The translations under genes and the position numbers were made by a program. The notes under the pieces were generated by a model that ran no database searches, was not told the origin of the DNA, and saw nothing but the letters and a program-made list of their open reading frames with translations. A stretch of DNA of 64,000 nucleotides from AP-15 sp963814865 (GTDB taxonomy: Bacteria > Pseudomonadota > Alphaproteobacteria > ATCC43930 > CGMCC-115725): positions 124,001 through 188,000 of the forward strand of contig CAWFEN010000014.1 in NCBI GenBank assembly GCA_963814865.1, read 5' to 3'. Positions 18,361 to 28,053 of the stretch are shown piece by piece; position 1 is the first letter of the stretch, and each line of letters opens with the position of its first letter.

Positions 18361-18390
18361 GACCATCCCGACGCAGGTCGGGACCCATCG
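18361..18390. repeat. REP-like palindrome, copy 1
   Basis: A 7-bp perfect stem (TCCCGAC at 18366-18372 with GTCGGGA at 18377-18383, loop GCAG) followed by CCCAT. A near-identical unit with loop GAAG lies at 18865-18894. Both are extragenic and sit on either side of the GIY-YIG gene. Confidence 0.75.
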
Positions 18391-18405
18391 TGGCCGCTAA
18401 AATCG

Positions 18406-18690
18406 ATGTTCTACGTCTATCTCCTCGCCAGCAGACCGTTCGGAACCCTATACATCGGCACGACTTCCGATCTCGCGCGGCGCGTTTGGGAGCACAAAAA
18501 CAAACTCGTTTCCGGCTTCACGAAACGGTACCAGGTCGAGCGGCTCGTTTGGTACGAGGCCCATGAAAATGCTGCCTCAGCACTTCGCCGCGAAAAACAG
18601 CTCAAGGAATGGAAACGCGACTGGAAAATCAATTTGCTCGAACGTGACAACCCGCACTGGCTGGACCTCTACCCGCGCCTCCGACTGTGA
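18406..18690 (+). CDS. GIY-YIG nuclease family protein
   Basis: 94 residues, the standard size of the stand-alone UPF0213/YhbQ-like group. The N-terminal 'FYVYLLASRPFGTLYIGTTS' gives the GIY-YIG pair (as Y-V-Y and L-Y-I-G). 'DLARRVWEHKN' supplies the catalytic arginine. 'RLVWYEAHENAASALRREKQ' contains the metal-binding glutamate region. The cellular role of this group is not settled, and DNA-end or repair processing is likely. REP-like palindromes lie on both sides. Confidence 0.88.
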   Translation: MFYVYLLASRPFGTLYIGTTSDLARRVWEHKNKLVSGFTKRYQVERLVWYEAHENAASALRREKQLKEWKRDWKINLLERDNPHWLDLYPRLRL

Positions 18691-19037
18691 GCGCTGCTCC
18701 CGCATGGTCAAAATGGAGCCAGTGGAATTCTGGGTGGTTCGGATCACGGCCGTTGTCGCCCGCCGGTTCGGGCGGAGCGCCATGACAATAGGCACCGGCC
18801 TTCGCCGGTGTGGACTAAAGGGAAAGCAGGCTACGGCGTGGCTCCGCGCACCGTTTACTGATAGTGCCATCCCGACGAAGGTCGGGACCCATGGTTGCCA
18901 TAGGCACCGGCGGGAGCTTGTCCTCGGGCCGCGCACAGCGTGGGCCGGTGTGGACGAAAAAGAAAACCGGCTCTGGGTTCCCGCTGCCGCGGGAATGACG
19001 AATAATGGACGCGCGCGATATGCGGGAGGGACACGAC
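18691..19037. repeat. intergenic region of palindromic repeats, no gene
   Basis: The 347 bases hold several short inverted repeats. CACCGGC/GCCGGTG lies at 18793-18810, and REP-like copy 2 (TCCCGAC/GTCGGGA) at 18865-18894. A second 'ATAGGCACCGGC...CCGGTGTGGAC' unit spans about 18899-18955, and TTCCCGC/GCGGGAA lies at 18978-18995. Two units share the layout 'ATAGGCACCGGC, spacer, CCGGTGTGGAC, A-rich tail'. Repeats of this kind are dispersed elements in many alphaproteobacterial genomes. The last 15 bases hold the GGGAGG ribosome binding site of the next gene. Confidence 0.7.
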
Positions 19038-21160
19038 ATGCCCGAGAATGCATTGGTTCGCTTCGAGAATCTCGACGGGATAGGGGTCATCACGATAGAC
19101 AACCCGCCGGTCAACGCGCTGTCGCCGGGGGTGCCCGAGGGCATCGTCGAGAGTGTCGAGCGCGGCGATGCCGACCCTGCGATCCGCGCGATGGTATTGA
19201 TCGGCGCCGGTCGCAGCTTTATCGCCGGCGCCGACATCCGCACCTTCGGCAACCGGCCGCCGCCGGTTCACGGCCGCCGCCCGCACCAGATCCTCGACGC
19301 CGCCAGCAAGCCGGTGGTCGCCGCGATCCACGGCTATGCGCTGGGCGGCGGGTTTGAGATAGCGCTCGCCTCGCACTACCGCATCGCGGTGCCGAGCGCC
19401 AAAATCGGCCTGCCCGAAGTGCTGATCGGCATATTGCCGGGGAGCGGCGGCACCCAGCGCCTGCCGCGGCTGGTCGGGCCAAAGGCGGCGCTCGACATGA
19501 TCGTCACCGGCCGCCATGTGCCGGCCGAGGAGGCATATCGCCTCGGCATCATCGACGAACTGGTGCCGGAAGGCAGCGACCTGCGCGCGGCGGCGATCGC
19601 CTTTGCCCGCCGCGTCGCTGATATCGCGGCCATTGCCGCGCATCCGCGACCGTGACGACAAGCTCGCCGAGGCCAAAACCGATCCCGGCATCTTCGACGC
19701 GATGAGGAAATCGATCGCGCGGCGCGCCCGCAACCAGAAGGCGCCCTATCACTGCATCCAGTCGGTCGAAAACGCCTGCACGATGCCGTTCGACGACGCC
19801 ATCGTGCGCGAGCGCGAATTGTTCGACGAGCTCGAAAACTCGGCCGAGGCGCGCGCCCTGCGCTATGCTTTTTTCGCCGAACGCGAGGTCGCGCGTCTTC
19901 CCGACATCCCGCGCGAGACGCCGCTGCGCCCGATCAAGACCGCGGCGATCGTCGGCGCCGGCACGATGGGCGGCGGCATCGCGATGAGCTTTGCCGAATT
20001 CGGCTTTCCGGTGAAATTGCTCGAAGTCAGCCAGGAGGCGCTCGACCGCGGCCTCGCCCGCATCCGCGCCAATTACGAGACCAGCATCCGCCGCGGCAGC
20101 CTGACCGAGGCCGAGATGAACCGGCGCCTGGCCCTGATCGAGCCGGTCACCAGCTACGACGACATTGCCCAATGCGACGTTGTCATCGAGGCGGTGTTCG
20201 AGCGCATCCCGGTCAAGCAGGAGGTGTTCAAAAAGCTCGACGAGATCATGAAGCCGGGCGCGCTGCTCTACAGCAACACCTCGGGCATCGACATCGACGT
20301 CATCGCGAATGCGACAAAGCGGCCGCAGGATGTCGCCGGCACGCATTTTTTTGCGCCCGCCAACGTCATGAAACTGTTCGAGGTCGTCAAGGGTGCCAAA
20401 AGCGCTCCCGACACCTTGGCGACGGCGATGGATCTCGGTCGCAAAATCGGCAAGATCAGCGCCATGGCCGGCAATGGCGACGGCTTTGTCGCCAACCGCA
20501 GCCGCACGCCGTTCGGCACCGAGATGACCATCATGCTCGAAGAGGGCTGCCTGCCCGAGCAGGTGGACCGGGTCATGGTCGATTTCGGCTATCCGATCGG
20601 GCCGTTCGCGACCGCCGATTTGTCGGGGCTCGACATCGGCTATGACAGCCGCCAGCGCCGTGCCGCGCAGAACCCGAGCTACCGCAAACTGCCGATCGCC
20701 GACGCGATCGTCGAGATGGGCCGGCTCGGGCAAAAGACCGGCGCCGGCTGGTTCCGCTACGAGAAGGGCGACCGCACCCCATATCCCGACCCCGAAGTCG
20801 CGCGCATCATCAGGGAAAAGGCGGTCGAGATGGGCATGCCGCAGCGCGACTTCACCGACGAGGAGATCCTGCGCCGGCTGCTGTTCGCCTCGGTCAACGA
20901 AGCCTGCAAGATCCTCGACGAGGGCAAGGCCTACCGCGCCGGCGACATCGACGTGATGTGGCTGAACGGCTTCGGCTTCCCGCGCTACCGCGGCGGGCTG
21001 ATGTACTGGGCCGACGCCATCGGGGTCGGCGAGGTGTACCGCCAGATCGCCGCTCTGGCACCAGCAATACGGCGAACGCTGGGCGCCGTCGCCGTTCCTC
21101 CGCCGTCTCGCCGAGACCAACACCTCCTTCCGCAACGCCAAACCCGGCCGCCCGATGTGA
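19038..21160 (+). CDS. bifunctional enoyl-CoA hydratase / 3-hydroxyacyl-CoA dehydrogenase; two frameshifts
   Basis: The first frame (19038-19655) is a crotonase domain: 'NPPVNALSPGV', 'FIAGADIRTF', 'VVAAIHGYALGGGFEIALAS' and 'GILPGSGGTQRLPRLVG'. After a break near 19630-19652 the second frame continues 'DRDDKLAEAKTDPGIFDAMR'. It then gives the NAD-binding 'AAIVGAGTMGGGIAMSFAEF' and the 3HCDH domain with 'GTHFFAPANVMKLFEVV'. Removing one base near 21051-21056 yields the proper tail 'WHQQYGERWAPSPFLRRLAE' and 'NAKPGRPM', with a stop at 21158-21160. The corrected length is about 706 aa, as in FadJ-type proteins. It carries out two consecutive beta-oxidation steps in the cytoplasm. The start ATG has GGGAGG upstream. 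Confidence 0.88.
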
Positions 21161-21307
21161 GCTGCGTGGTCTGCTCGGTGTGGAGGGCGGGCTAAGCGGG
21201 GGCTAAGCGCCACATCGCGCGAGCACAAAGCACCCCCGCACGGCGCTTGCCTCCGTCGCCCGCATCGCGCTACTCGGTTTGCGGCCAATCGGAGCGGAGG
21301 GAACGAG

Positions 21308-22807
21308 ATGATTTCGGGCGAGTTCGATGTCGTCGTGGTCGGGGCGGGCAATGCCGGCATGTGCGCGGCGTTGGCGGCGCGCGGCGAGGGGGCGCGGGTG
21401 CTGGTGCTGGAGGCTGCGCCCTTCGACGAGCGCGGCGGCAACAGCCGCTACACCGCGGGCGCGCTGCGCTTTGTCTATAACGGGGTCGAGGACCTGCTGA
21501 AGCTCTGCGATCTCTCGGAGACCGAAATTGCAACCAGCGATTTCGGCACCTATACGACCGACAAATATTACGACGATCTCGGCCGGCTGACCGATTACCG
21601 CAGCAACCCCGACATGGCCGAGCTGCTGATCACCAGAAGCCAGGAAACCCTGCTGTGGATGCGCAGTCAGGGCATCCGCTTTGCCCCGATGTATTCGCGC
21701 CAGGCCTTCAAGCACGAGGGCCGGTTCGTGTTTTGGGGCGGGCTCGCGCTCGAAGCCTGGGGTGGCGGGCCGGGCCTCGTCGAGGGGCTGTTCAAGGCCG
21801 CCGAGGAGCGCCAGATCCAGGTTGTCTACGAGGCGGTTGGCGAAAGGCTGATTGCCGACGATGACGGCGTCCACGGCGTCGTCGCCAGGGTCGAAGGCAA
21901 GACCACCCACATCCCGGCCAAAGCGGTGGTGCTCGCCTGCGGCGGGTTCGAGGCCAATGCCGAGATGCGCACCCGCTATCTCGGCCCCGGCTGGGACCTC
22001 GCCAAGGTGCGCGGCACCCGCTTCAACACCGGCGGCGGCATCAAGATGGCGCTCGATATCGGGGCAATGCCCTATGGCAACTGGTCGGGCTGCCACGCGG
22101 TCGGCTGGGATTACAACGCGCCCGAATTCGGCGATCTCGCGGTCGGCGACAATTTCCAGAAGCACAGCTACCCATTCGCCATCATGGTCAATGCCGATGG
22201 CGTGCGCTTTTGCGACGAGGGGGCCGATTTCCGCAACTACACCTACGCCAAATACGGCCGCCTGGTGCTCGAGCAGCCGCACCAGTTCGCCTGGCAGATC
22301 TTCGACCAGCAGGTCGTGCATCTGCAGCGCGACGAATACCGCATCCGCCAAGTGACCAAGGTCACCGCCGACACGATCGAGGAGCTGGCCGACAAGATGG
22401 CCGAATACGCGGCAGTCGACAAACCGCGGTTTCTCGACACCATCCGCGAATACAACGCCGCGGTGCAGCGCGACGTCCCGTACAATCCGACGGTCAAGGA
22501 CGGGCGGACGACACGCGGCCTCGCGATCGAAAAGACCAACTGGGCGATGCCGCTCGAAAAGCCGCCCTTCGAGGCCTATTGCACGACCTGCGGGGTCACT
22601 TTCACCTTTGGAGGCTTGCGCATCGACACCGACGGCAAGGTGCTCGACACCGCGCAGCGGCCGATCCCCGGTCTGTACGCCGCCGGCGAGCTGGTGGGCG
22701 GGCTGTTCTATTTCAATTATCCGGGCGGCACCGGGCTCGTCTCGGGCTCGGTCTTCGGCAAGCTCGCCGGGACCAGCGCCGGCAAGATGGTCGGCCGGAA
22801 CAGCTAG
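21308..22807 (+). CDS. FAD-dependent dehydrogenase, TcuA-like (fumarate reductase/succinate dehydrogenase flavoprotein family)
   Basis: 499 residues. The N-terminal FAD motif 'DVVVVGAGNAGMCAALAA' is followed by 'GGNSRYTAGALRF', and the C-terminal domain has 'GLYAAGELVGGLFYFNYPGG' and 'SVFGKLAG'. The overall match is best to FAD-dependent tricarballylate dehydrogenases, which oxidise tricarballylate to cis-aconitate. Related fumarate-reductase-like enzymes act on other alpha,beta-unsaturated acids, and no tcuB or tcuC lies next door, so the substrate is open. There is no TAT signal, so the enzyme should be cytoplasmic. The ATG is preceded by GGAGGGAACGAG. Confidence 0.8.
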   Translation: MISGEFDVVVVGAGNAGMCAALAARGEGARVLVLEAAPFDERGGNSRYTAGALRFVYNGVEDLLKLCDLSETEIATSDFGTYTTDKYYDDLGRLTDYRSNPDMAELLITRSQETLLWMRSQGIRFAPMYSRQAFKHEGRFVFWGGLALEAWGGGPGLVEGLFKAAEERQIQVVYEAVGERLIADDDGVHGVVARVEGKTTHIPAKAVVLACGGFEANAEMRTRYLGPGWDLAKVRGTRFNTGGGIKMALDIGAMPYGNWSGCHAVGWDYNAPEFGDLAVGDNFQKHSYPFAIMVNADGVRFCDEGADFRNYTYAKYGRLVLEQPHQFAWQIFDQQVVHLQRDEYRIRQVTKVTADTIEELADKMAEYAAVDKPRFLDTIREYNAAVQRDVPYNPTVKDGRTTRGLAIEKTNWAMPLEKPPFEAYCTTCGVTFTFGGLRIDTDGKVLDTAQRPIPGLYAAGELVGGLFYFNYPGGTGLVSGSVFGKLAGTSAGKMVGRNS

Positions 22808-22829
22808 GGCGGCCGGCCTTACTCCCGCG

Positions 22830-23475
22830 TCACGCCGGCGCGGCGAGGCGGCGATCGGCGGCCAGGGCACGCAGCAGGCCCTCCACGGTCGTCCGAGGGT
22901 CGGGCGCCCGCATGATCTCGCCCATCACGGCGACGCCGCGCGCGCCGGCATCCAGGCAGAGCGCGGCATTCCCGGCAGTGATGCCGCCAAGCGCCACGAC
23001 CGGGCCCGGCAACTCGGCGGCGATGCGGGCGAGATCGTCGAGGCCGAGCGCCGGCCCATAGCCGGGCTTGCTGGCCGTCAGAAAGACCGGGCTGACGGTC
23101 ACGTAATCGGCCCCGGCGCGCAGCAGTGCGGCGGCCTCCGCCGCCGAATGCGCCGACGCCCCGATCAGCGCGGCGGGCAGGCGGGCGCGCGCGGCTTCGG
23201 GGCTTCCCCCGGCCGGCAGATGCACCCCGCCCGCCCCTGCCGCCGCGGCGGCCTCGACATCCTCATGCACGGTCACGACGGCATCCCAGCGGCGGCCGAG
23301 CGCCACCAGTTCGGCGAGCAGGGCAACGTCGCTCTTCCGGCGGCAGATCTTTTTCGCGCAGGCTGAACCAGCGGCAGCCGCCGGCGAACACGGCCGCGGC
23401 GATGTCGTGCAGCGGCCGCCGCGCCTGATGGCGGTCGGAGATCACGAGCAGCGGCGGAATCGGCAATGTCGCCAA
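22830..23475 (-). CDS. thiE: thiamine-phosphate synthase-like protein (ThiE/TenI); one frameshift
   Basis: The N-terminal frame (23263-23475, TTG start) gives 'PPLLVISDRHQARRPLHD' and 'CRWFSLREKDLPPEER'. One extra base near 23327-23333 must be removed to continue into 'LLAELVALGRRWDAVVTV', then 'GAGGVHLPAG', 'IGASAHSAAEA', 'ADYVTVSPVF' and 'PGPVVALGGITAGNA'. The corrected protein is 214 aa, the normal ThiE length. ThiE joins the pyrimidine and thiazole phosphates to make thiamine phosphate. 'REKDL', the diphosphate-binding region and 'VSPVF' are kept, though the TenI regulator branch cannot be excluded because no other thiamine genes are adjacent. Confidence 0.8.
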
Positions 23476-23484
23476 AGGCCTGAC

Positions 23485-24189
23485 CTATGGCCGGGGCGGG
23501 CCGAGCAACACCGCGGCGTCGACCGTCAGCCGGATCGTCGACTGGCCGGCCGCAGCGACCGGCGCCGCCATCGCCATCGCGGCAAAGCGCGGCATCGGCT
23601 GGGCTCCGGTCTCGGCATTGCCGACGCGCAACTCGCGGTAACCGAGCACGGCGAGGTGCAGACGGTCGGCAATCGAGGCGGCGCGCTGCTGCAAGCCCGC
23701 CAGCGCCTCGGCGGTCAAATCCTCCTCGGCGCCACGCACGGTCTCGGGCGACACCTCATAGGCGAGCGAGGACATGACGAGCCCATCGGATTGCAGCACA
23801 CCGGCGAGCTTCAGCATCGCATCCGCGGCCTTGCCGGTCAAAATCAGCGACTGGCTGCCGCGCCAGCGCGCGGGCCCGTTCTGCGGCTGCTCCTCGCCGA
23901 CCGGATAGGAACCGGTTTCGACCTGCACGCCCTGCACCTGGCGGGCACGGTCGAGCGCGGCCGCCATGCGGCGGTTGATCGCCGCCTGGACGGTCAGGGC
24001 GTCCGCCCCCGTCTCCTCGACCCGCAGCTCGATGCGCAGCAGGTCGCGCACGACCTTTTGCTCGGCGGTCTGGGTGAGGTGCAGCACCATCGGCTCCCGA
24101 TCCGCCGGCTGCGACAGCGCCGCAGGTGACAGGCACAGCGCGATGAAGACCGCGGCAAGAAGGCCGGTTTGGACCCTGCTGAATCCCAT
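23485..24189 (-). CDS. SIMPL domain (DUF541) periplasmic protein
   Basis: 234 residues with a clear signal peptide (about residues 1-26: 'LLAAVFIALCLSPAALSQPA'), so it is exported. The mature part fits the SIMPL/DUF541 family: 'VVRDLLRIELRVEETGADAL', 'AAINRRMAAALDRARQV', 'QSLILTGKAADAMLKL', 'VMSSLAYEVSPETV' and 'RLHLAVLGYRELRVG'. Family members include the OMP26 and BP26 antigens. The fold forms oligomeric channels in some species, but the function is unknown. The gene is followed after 10 bases by thiE and may be co-transcribed with it. Confidence 0.85.
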   Translation of the reverse strand: MGFSRVQTGLLAAVFIALCLSPAALSQPADREPMVLHLTQTAEQKVVRDLLRIELRVEETGADALTVQAAINRRMAAALDRARQVQGVQVETGSYPVGEEQPQNGPARWRGSQSLILTGKAADAMLKLAGVLQSDGLVMSSLAYEVSPETVRGAEEDLTAEALAGLQQRAASIADRLHLAVLGYRELRVGNAETGAQPMPRFAAMAMAAPVAAAGQSTIRLTVDAAVLLGPPRP

Positions 24190-24459
24190 CCCGGCCCTCT
24201 CCTACCGGCCGAGATCTCGGGTCAAGGACATCGGCATTCTCCCGGTTTCATCGCTCGTAGAGCCGTCCGCGCGGCGTCTTTCGGAATTGCCGCCGATCAC
24301 CTTGACCTGGGTCATCGATCTGTCGGGACTTTCCCGGGACTTCCAAGGATCGAGCATGGCAGCCTGCGCGCATGAAGGATGCCATCATGGACGATTTAGC
24401 CGGTTTCCGCCATCGCGCCGGGGGCTTGCGGCGGCCGCGGGTTTGGGTGATGAAGGCCG

Positions 24460-25215
24460 ATGATCACGGTTGCGTTGCGGCGGCAGATGCGGGCGCTCGT
24501 CACCCGCCCGCGCGAGGAGGCGGAAGCGCTCGCGGCGGCGCTCGGCGCGCGCGGCGTCGAGGCGGTCGTCGAGCCGCTGATCGAGATCCGCTATCGCGAC
24601 GCGGCGACGCTCGATCTCACCGGCGTGCAGGCGGTATTGTGCACCAGCGCCAATGGCGTGCGGGCATTAGCACGGGCGACGGCGGCGCGCGGACCGCCGC
24701 TCCTGGCGGTCGGCGAGGCGAGCGCGGGGCGGGCCCGTACCGAAGGCTTTACCGCGGTGGAGAGCGCGGGCGGCGACGTCGCCGATCTCGTACGCCTTGT
24801 CGCGGCGCGGCTGCGGCCGCAGGACGGACCCTTGCTGCACATCGCCGGCAGTGTCGTCGCCGGCGATCTCGTCGGCGTGCTGCGCCGCCGCGGTTTCGAT
24901 GTCGAACGCCGGGTCCTTTACGAGGCTCGGCCGGCAGCGGCGCTGAGCCCGGCAACGGCGCAGGCGCTGCGCTCGAGCACGATCGATTTCGCCCTGTTTT
25001 TCTCGCCGCGCACCGCGGCGCTATTTGCTAGGCTCGCAGCCGTCGCCGGCGCCGCCGAATCGTGCCGGGCGATCGCCGCGCTGTCGATCAGCCGCGCCGC
25101 CGACGCGGCCCTCGGCGACCTGTGCTGGCGCGACCGGTGCATCGCCGAGCGGCCCAACCAGCCGGCGTTGCTCGACGCGCTCGACCGCGTCCTCGCCGAG
25201 CGCCGGTGCGGCTGA
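24460..25215 (+). CDS. hemD: uroporphyrinogen-III synthase
   Basis: 251 residues from the ATG at 24460. The ATG at 24487 ('MRALVTRPREEAEALAAAL') is the more usual start for the family. Further motifs are 'VQAVLCTSANGVRALARA', 'LLAVGEASAGRARTEGF', 'LLHIAGSVVAGDLVGVLRRR' and 'IDFALFFSPRTAALF'. The enzyme closes hydroxymethylbilane to uroporphyrinogen III in the haem and cobalamin pathway. It is followed by a mitofilin-like gene and hemY, the standard alphaproteobacterial order. The usual upstream hemC is missing here: a 270-bp spacer and the oppositely oriented SIMPL gene take its place. Confidence 0.9.
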   Translation: MITVALRRQMRALVTRPREEAEALAAALGARGVEAVVEPLIEIRYRDAATLDLTGVQAVLCTSANGVRALARATAARGPPLLAVGEASAGRARTEGFTAVESAGGDVADLVRLVAARLRPQDGPLLHIAGSVVAGDLVGVLRRRGFDVERRVLYEARPAAALSPATAQALRSSTIDFALFFSPRTAALFARLAAVAGAAESCRAIAALSISRAADAALGDLCWRDRCIAERPNQPALLDALDRVLAERRCG

Positions 25216-25246
25216 CCGCGGAGCCGGCAGACAGGATAAGGACGAT

Positions 25247-26439
25247 ATGAGCGAGGGGCACGGCGAAGAGACTCCCGGCGAGCGCGGTGCCGCCTCCGCC
25301 GCGCCGGAGCCGGTCACGTTCAGCGAAACCGCGCCGCCGTCGTCGCCAAAGGACGCCGCCGGGAAAGCATGGCCGTGGCTGGCGGGCCTGCTGGCGCTGG
25401 TCGTCGCCGGGGTCGGCACCTCCCCGTTCTGGGCGCCGGCAGTCGTGCCGCTCTTGCCCTGGGGGGAGCAGCGGGCCGGTGCCGGACGGGACTACGCCGC
25501 ACTCGCGGCGCGGCTCAGCGCGATCGAGCAGCGCCCCGCCCCGCCCACCATTGATTTCGACGCGGTCAAAGCAGCGCAGAGCACAGTTGCGCGCCGGGTC
25601 GATCGGCTCGAAGCCGGCCTGGACGCGGACAATCAAACCCAAGCCGCCGTCGCAGCGGCACAGGCGACGCTGCAGCGGCTCGGGCAGCGGCTCGGCGCCG
25701 TCGACGCGCAAGCGGCGAGCGAGGCGGCCGCGCTGCAGAAGCTGCAGCAGCAGGTGACACAGCTCGGCAGCGGCGACACCGACCTCGCCGGCCGGCTTGC
25801 GACGCTCGAACGCCGGGCGGCGGCTGAACGCAGCGCCGACCGGACCGGGCCGGCACTGCTGCTGGCGCTATTGCAGATGCGCGAGGCGGTCGAAGCGGCG
25901 CGTCCGTTCGCGGCCGAGTACGCCGCCTTTTCGACGCTGGCCCGCGGCGACCGCGACCTCTCGGCAGCCGCGGCGCCGCTCGCCGAAGCCGCGCGTGACG
26001 GGGTGACCGGCCGCGCCCAACTGAAACAGCGTCTGGACGCGCTCGCCGAGCGAATCGAGGCGCCGCCGCCGCCCCCGGCCGCGGGAGATTGGCGGGCGCA
26101 GGCGCTGGCCCGCTTGCGCTCGCTGGTGACGATCCGCCGGATCGACGATGCGGCGCGCACCGGACCCGAGGCGGCGGTCAGCGCCGCCCGAGCCGCCCTC
26201 GCCCGCGAGGATCTGCCGGATGCCGTTGCGGCGCTCGCCGCGCTCACCGGCGCTGCTGCCGAGGCGGCGCGGCCGTGGCTGCAAATGGCGCGGGCACGAA
26301 CTTCGCGGCAGAGACGGCGCTGGCGCGCGTGCAGGAATTGCTGGTGGCGCGTCTGGGCGACTCTTCGGCGACAGCCCCCGCCGGGACCCCGACCACCGCC
26401 CCGGCCGCCGCCCCGGCAAAGCCCGGAGCGCCGTCCTGA
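25247..26439 (+). CDS. mitofilin-like inner membrane protein (COG4223); one frameshift
   Basis: The corrected protein is 396 aa. An acidic, proline-rich N-terminus is followed by a membrane segment near residues 42-66 ('WPWLAGLLALVVAGVG'). A long coiled coil follows (about residues 75-200, with 'AALQKLQQQVTQL'), then the C-terminal mitofilin domain with 'LARLRSLVTIRRIDD' and 'ALAREDLPDAVAALAALTG'. The frame breaks at 26298-26304 (GAACTTC). Reading GACTC instead restores 'ARPWLQMARARLAAETALAR' and runs to the TGA that overlaps hemY. It is related to Mic60 of mitochondria and is thought to shape the inner membrane. Confidence 0.85.
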
Positions 26440-27852
26440 TGCGTGTCCTCACCGCCCTCATTGCCTTGCTGGTCATCGCGGTGCTGGTCGCTGCTGCGGT
26501 TTTCTTCGCCGATCATCCGGGCCGGGTCGTGATCGCATGGCAGGGATGGCGGGTGGAGACCTCGGTTGCGGTGTTTGCGGCCGCGGCGATCCTGGCGGCC
26601 CTGGCGGCGGTGTTCGCCTTGCGGCTGCTGGCGCTGATCCTCGGCAGTCCGCGGGCGTTTCTGCGCAGCCGGCGCGAACGGCGGAGGCGCGCCGGCTACC
26701 GGGCGCTGACCCAGGGGATGGTCGCGGTCGCGGCCGGCGACCAGCAGGAGGCGCAGCGCCATGCCCGCCGTGCCGATGCGCTGCTCGCCGACCCGCCGCT
26801 GACCTTGCTGCTTTCCGCCCAGGCGGCGCAACTCGACGGCGACGAGACGGCGGCAAAGAAATATTTCACCGCGATGCTCGCCCGGCCCGAGACCGAATTT
26901 CTCGGGCTGCGCGGTCTGCTCAACCACGCATTGCGCACCGGCGACCGCGACACCGCGCGGCGCCTCGCCGAGCGCGCCCGGATGCTGCGTCCGAACGCCG
27001 GCTGGGCGACGCTGAGCCTGCTCGATCTGGAAGCGCGCGAGGGACGGTGGGAGGCGGCGCGCGACACGCTTGCACAAGCCGTCAAACACCGGCTCGTCCC
27101 GGCCGAGCGTGCCCGTCATCATCGCGGCGTGATCCTTTACGAACTGAGCCGCGCCGCGCTGACGAGCGGCGACCGGCGCCGCAGCACGGCGCTGGCGGCG
27201 GAGGCCCAGGGATTGACGCCGGACCTCGTGGCTCCTGCGGTCCATCACGCGCGGCTGCTCCTCGCCGAGCGTCGGACCGGCCCTGCAGCCAAGGCGGTCG
27301 AGCACGCCTGGCGGACGGCGCCACAGCCCGAGCTGGCGCAGGTCTATGCCGAGATCCACGGCGACGCGGCGACGCTCGCCCGCGTCAAATGCTTCGAGCG
27401 GCTGGCGGCGCAGAACCCGGACGCCCGCGAAAGCCATCTGGCATTGGCCGAAGCCGCGCTCGTGGCGCAACTCTGGGGCGAAGCCCGCCGCCATCTCGAA
27501 CTCGGCATTGGCTGCGCCGCCGTCGTCTCCTGCCGGTTCGTCCGTTGGTCCGACCCGGCGCCTATGCCTGCTTATGGCGCGCCTCGAAGAGGCCGAGCAC
27601 GGCGATCTCGGCCGGGTGCGGGACTGGCTCGACCACGCCGTCGGGGCGATGCCCGACCCGCGCTATGTCTGTGCGGACTGCGGCGGCGAGAGCCTCGACT
27701 GGCGCTCGCTATGCCCTCATTGCGGCAGCTTCGACACCCTGGCCTGGCGCATGCCGGCCTGGGCGCCTCCGGGCGGCACATTGCCGACCACGCCGCGCGC
27801 TCCCACGGCGCCCCTGACCGAGCTGCCGGTCGGACATGGGACAAGTGGCTGA
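26439..27852 (+). CDS. hemY: HemY-like TPR membrane protein; one frameshift
   Basis: Starts one base inside the mitofilin stop (TGATG). Two N-terminal membrane helices ('LIALLVIAVLVAAAVFFA' and 'VFAAAAILAALAAVFALRLL') are followed by TPR-like helices ('ALTQGMVAVAAGDQQEAQRH', 'LLNHALRTGDRDTARRLAER'). The frame breaks at 27498-27503 (GAACTC). Removing one base gives 'HLDSALAAPP' and continues to 'CLLMARLEEAEHGDLGRVRD'. The C-terminal zinc-ribbon segment is 'CADCGGES', then 'CPHCGSFD'. The corrected length is 470 aa. This HemY is the haem-biosynthesis-associated membrane protein, not the Bacillus oxidase of the same name. Confidence 0.88.
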
Positions 27853-27931
27853 GGCCGATCCGGCCGCGCTCGGCAAACCAGCCGCCGGGCTTGGCCTTCG
27901 ATACGGGATAGGTTAAAGTCCCGCGAGTGCC

Positions 27932-28006
27932 GCCCCGGTAGCTCAGTGGTAGAGCAACCGCTTCGTAAGCGGTAGGCCGTTGGTTCAAATCCGACTCGGG
28001 GCACCA
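27932..28006 (+). tRNA. tRNA-Thr (anticodon CGT)
   Basis: A complete cloverleaf of 75 bases including an encoded CCA. The acceptor stem GCCCCGG pairs with TCGGGGC, with one G-T pair. The anticodon stem ACCGC/GCGGT surrounds the loop TTCGTAA, with anticodon CGT. The T arm GTTGG-TTCAAAT-CCGAC is present. It is on the same strand as hemY and 79 bases after it. Confidence 0.97.
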
Positions 28007-28053
28007 GCTAAATCACTCAGTTAGGTGAAGAGACTGGTTGGGGTATCCAGCTT

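Noticed and set aside
24190..24459. Spacer upstream of hemD considered as a hemC remnant
   Set aside because: No frame shows hydroxymethylbilane synthase motifs.
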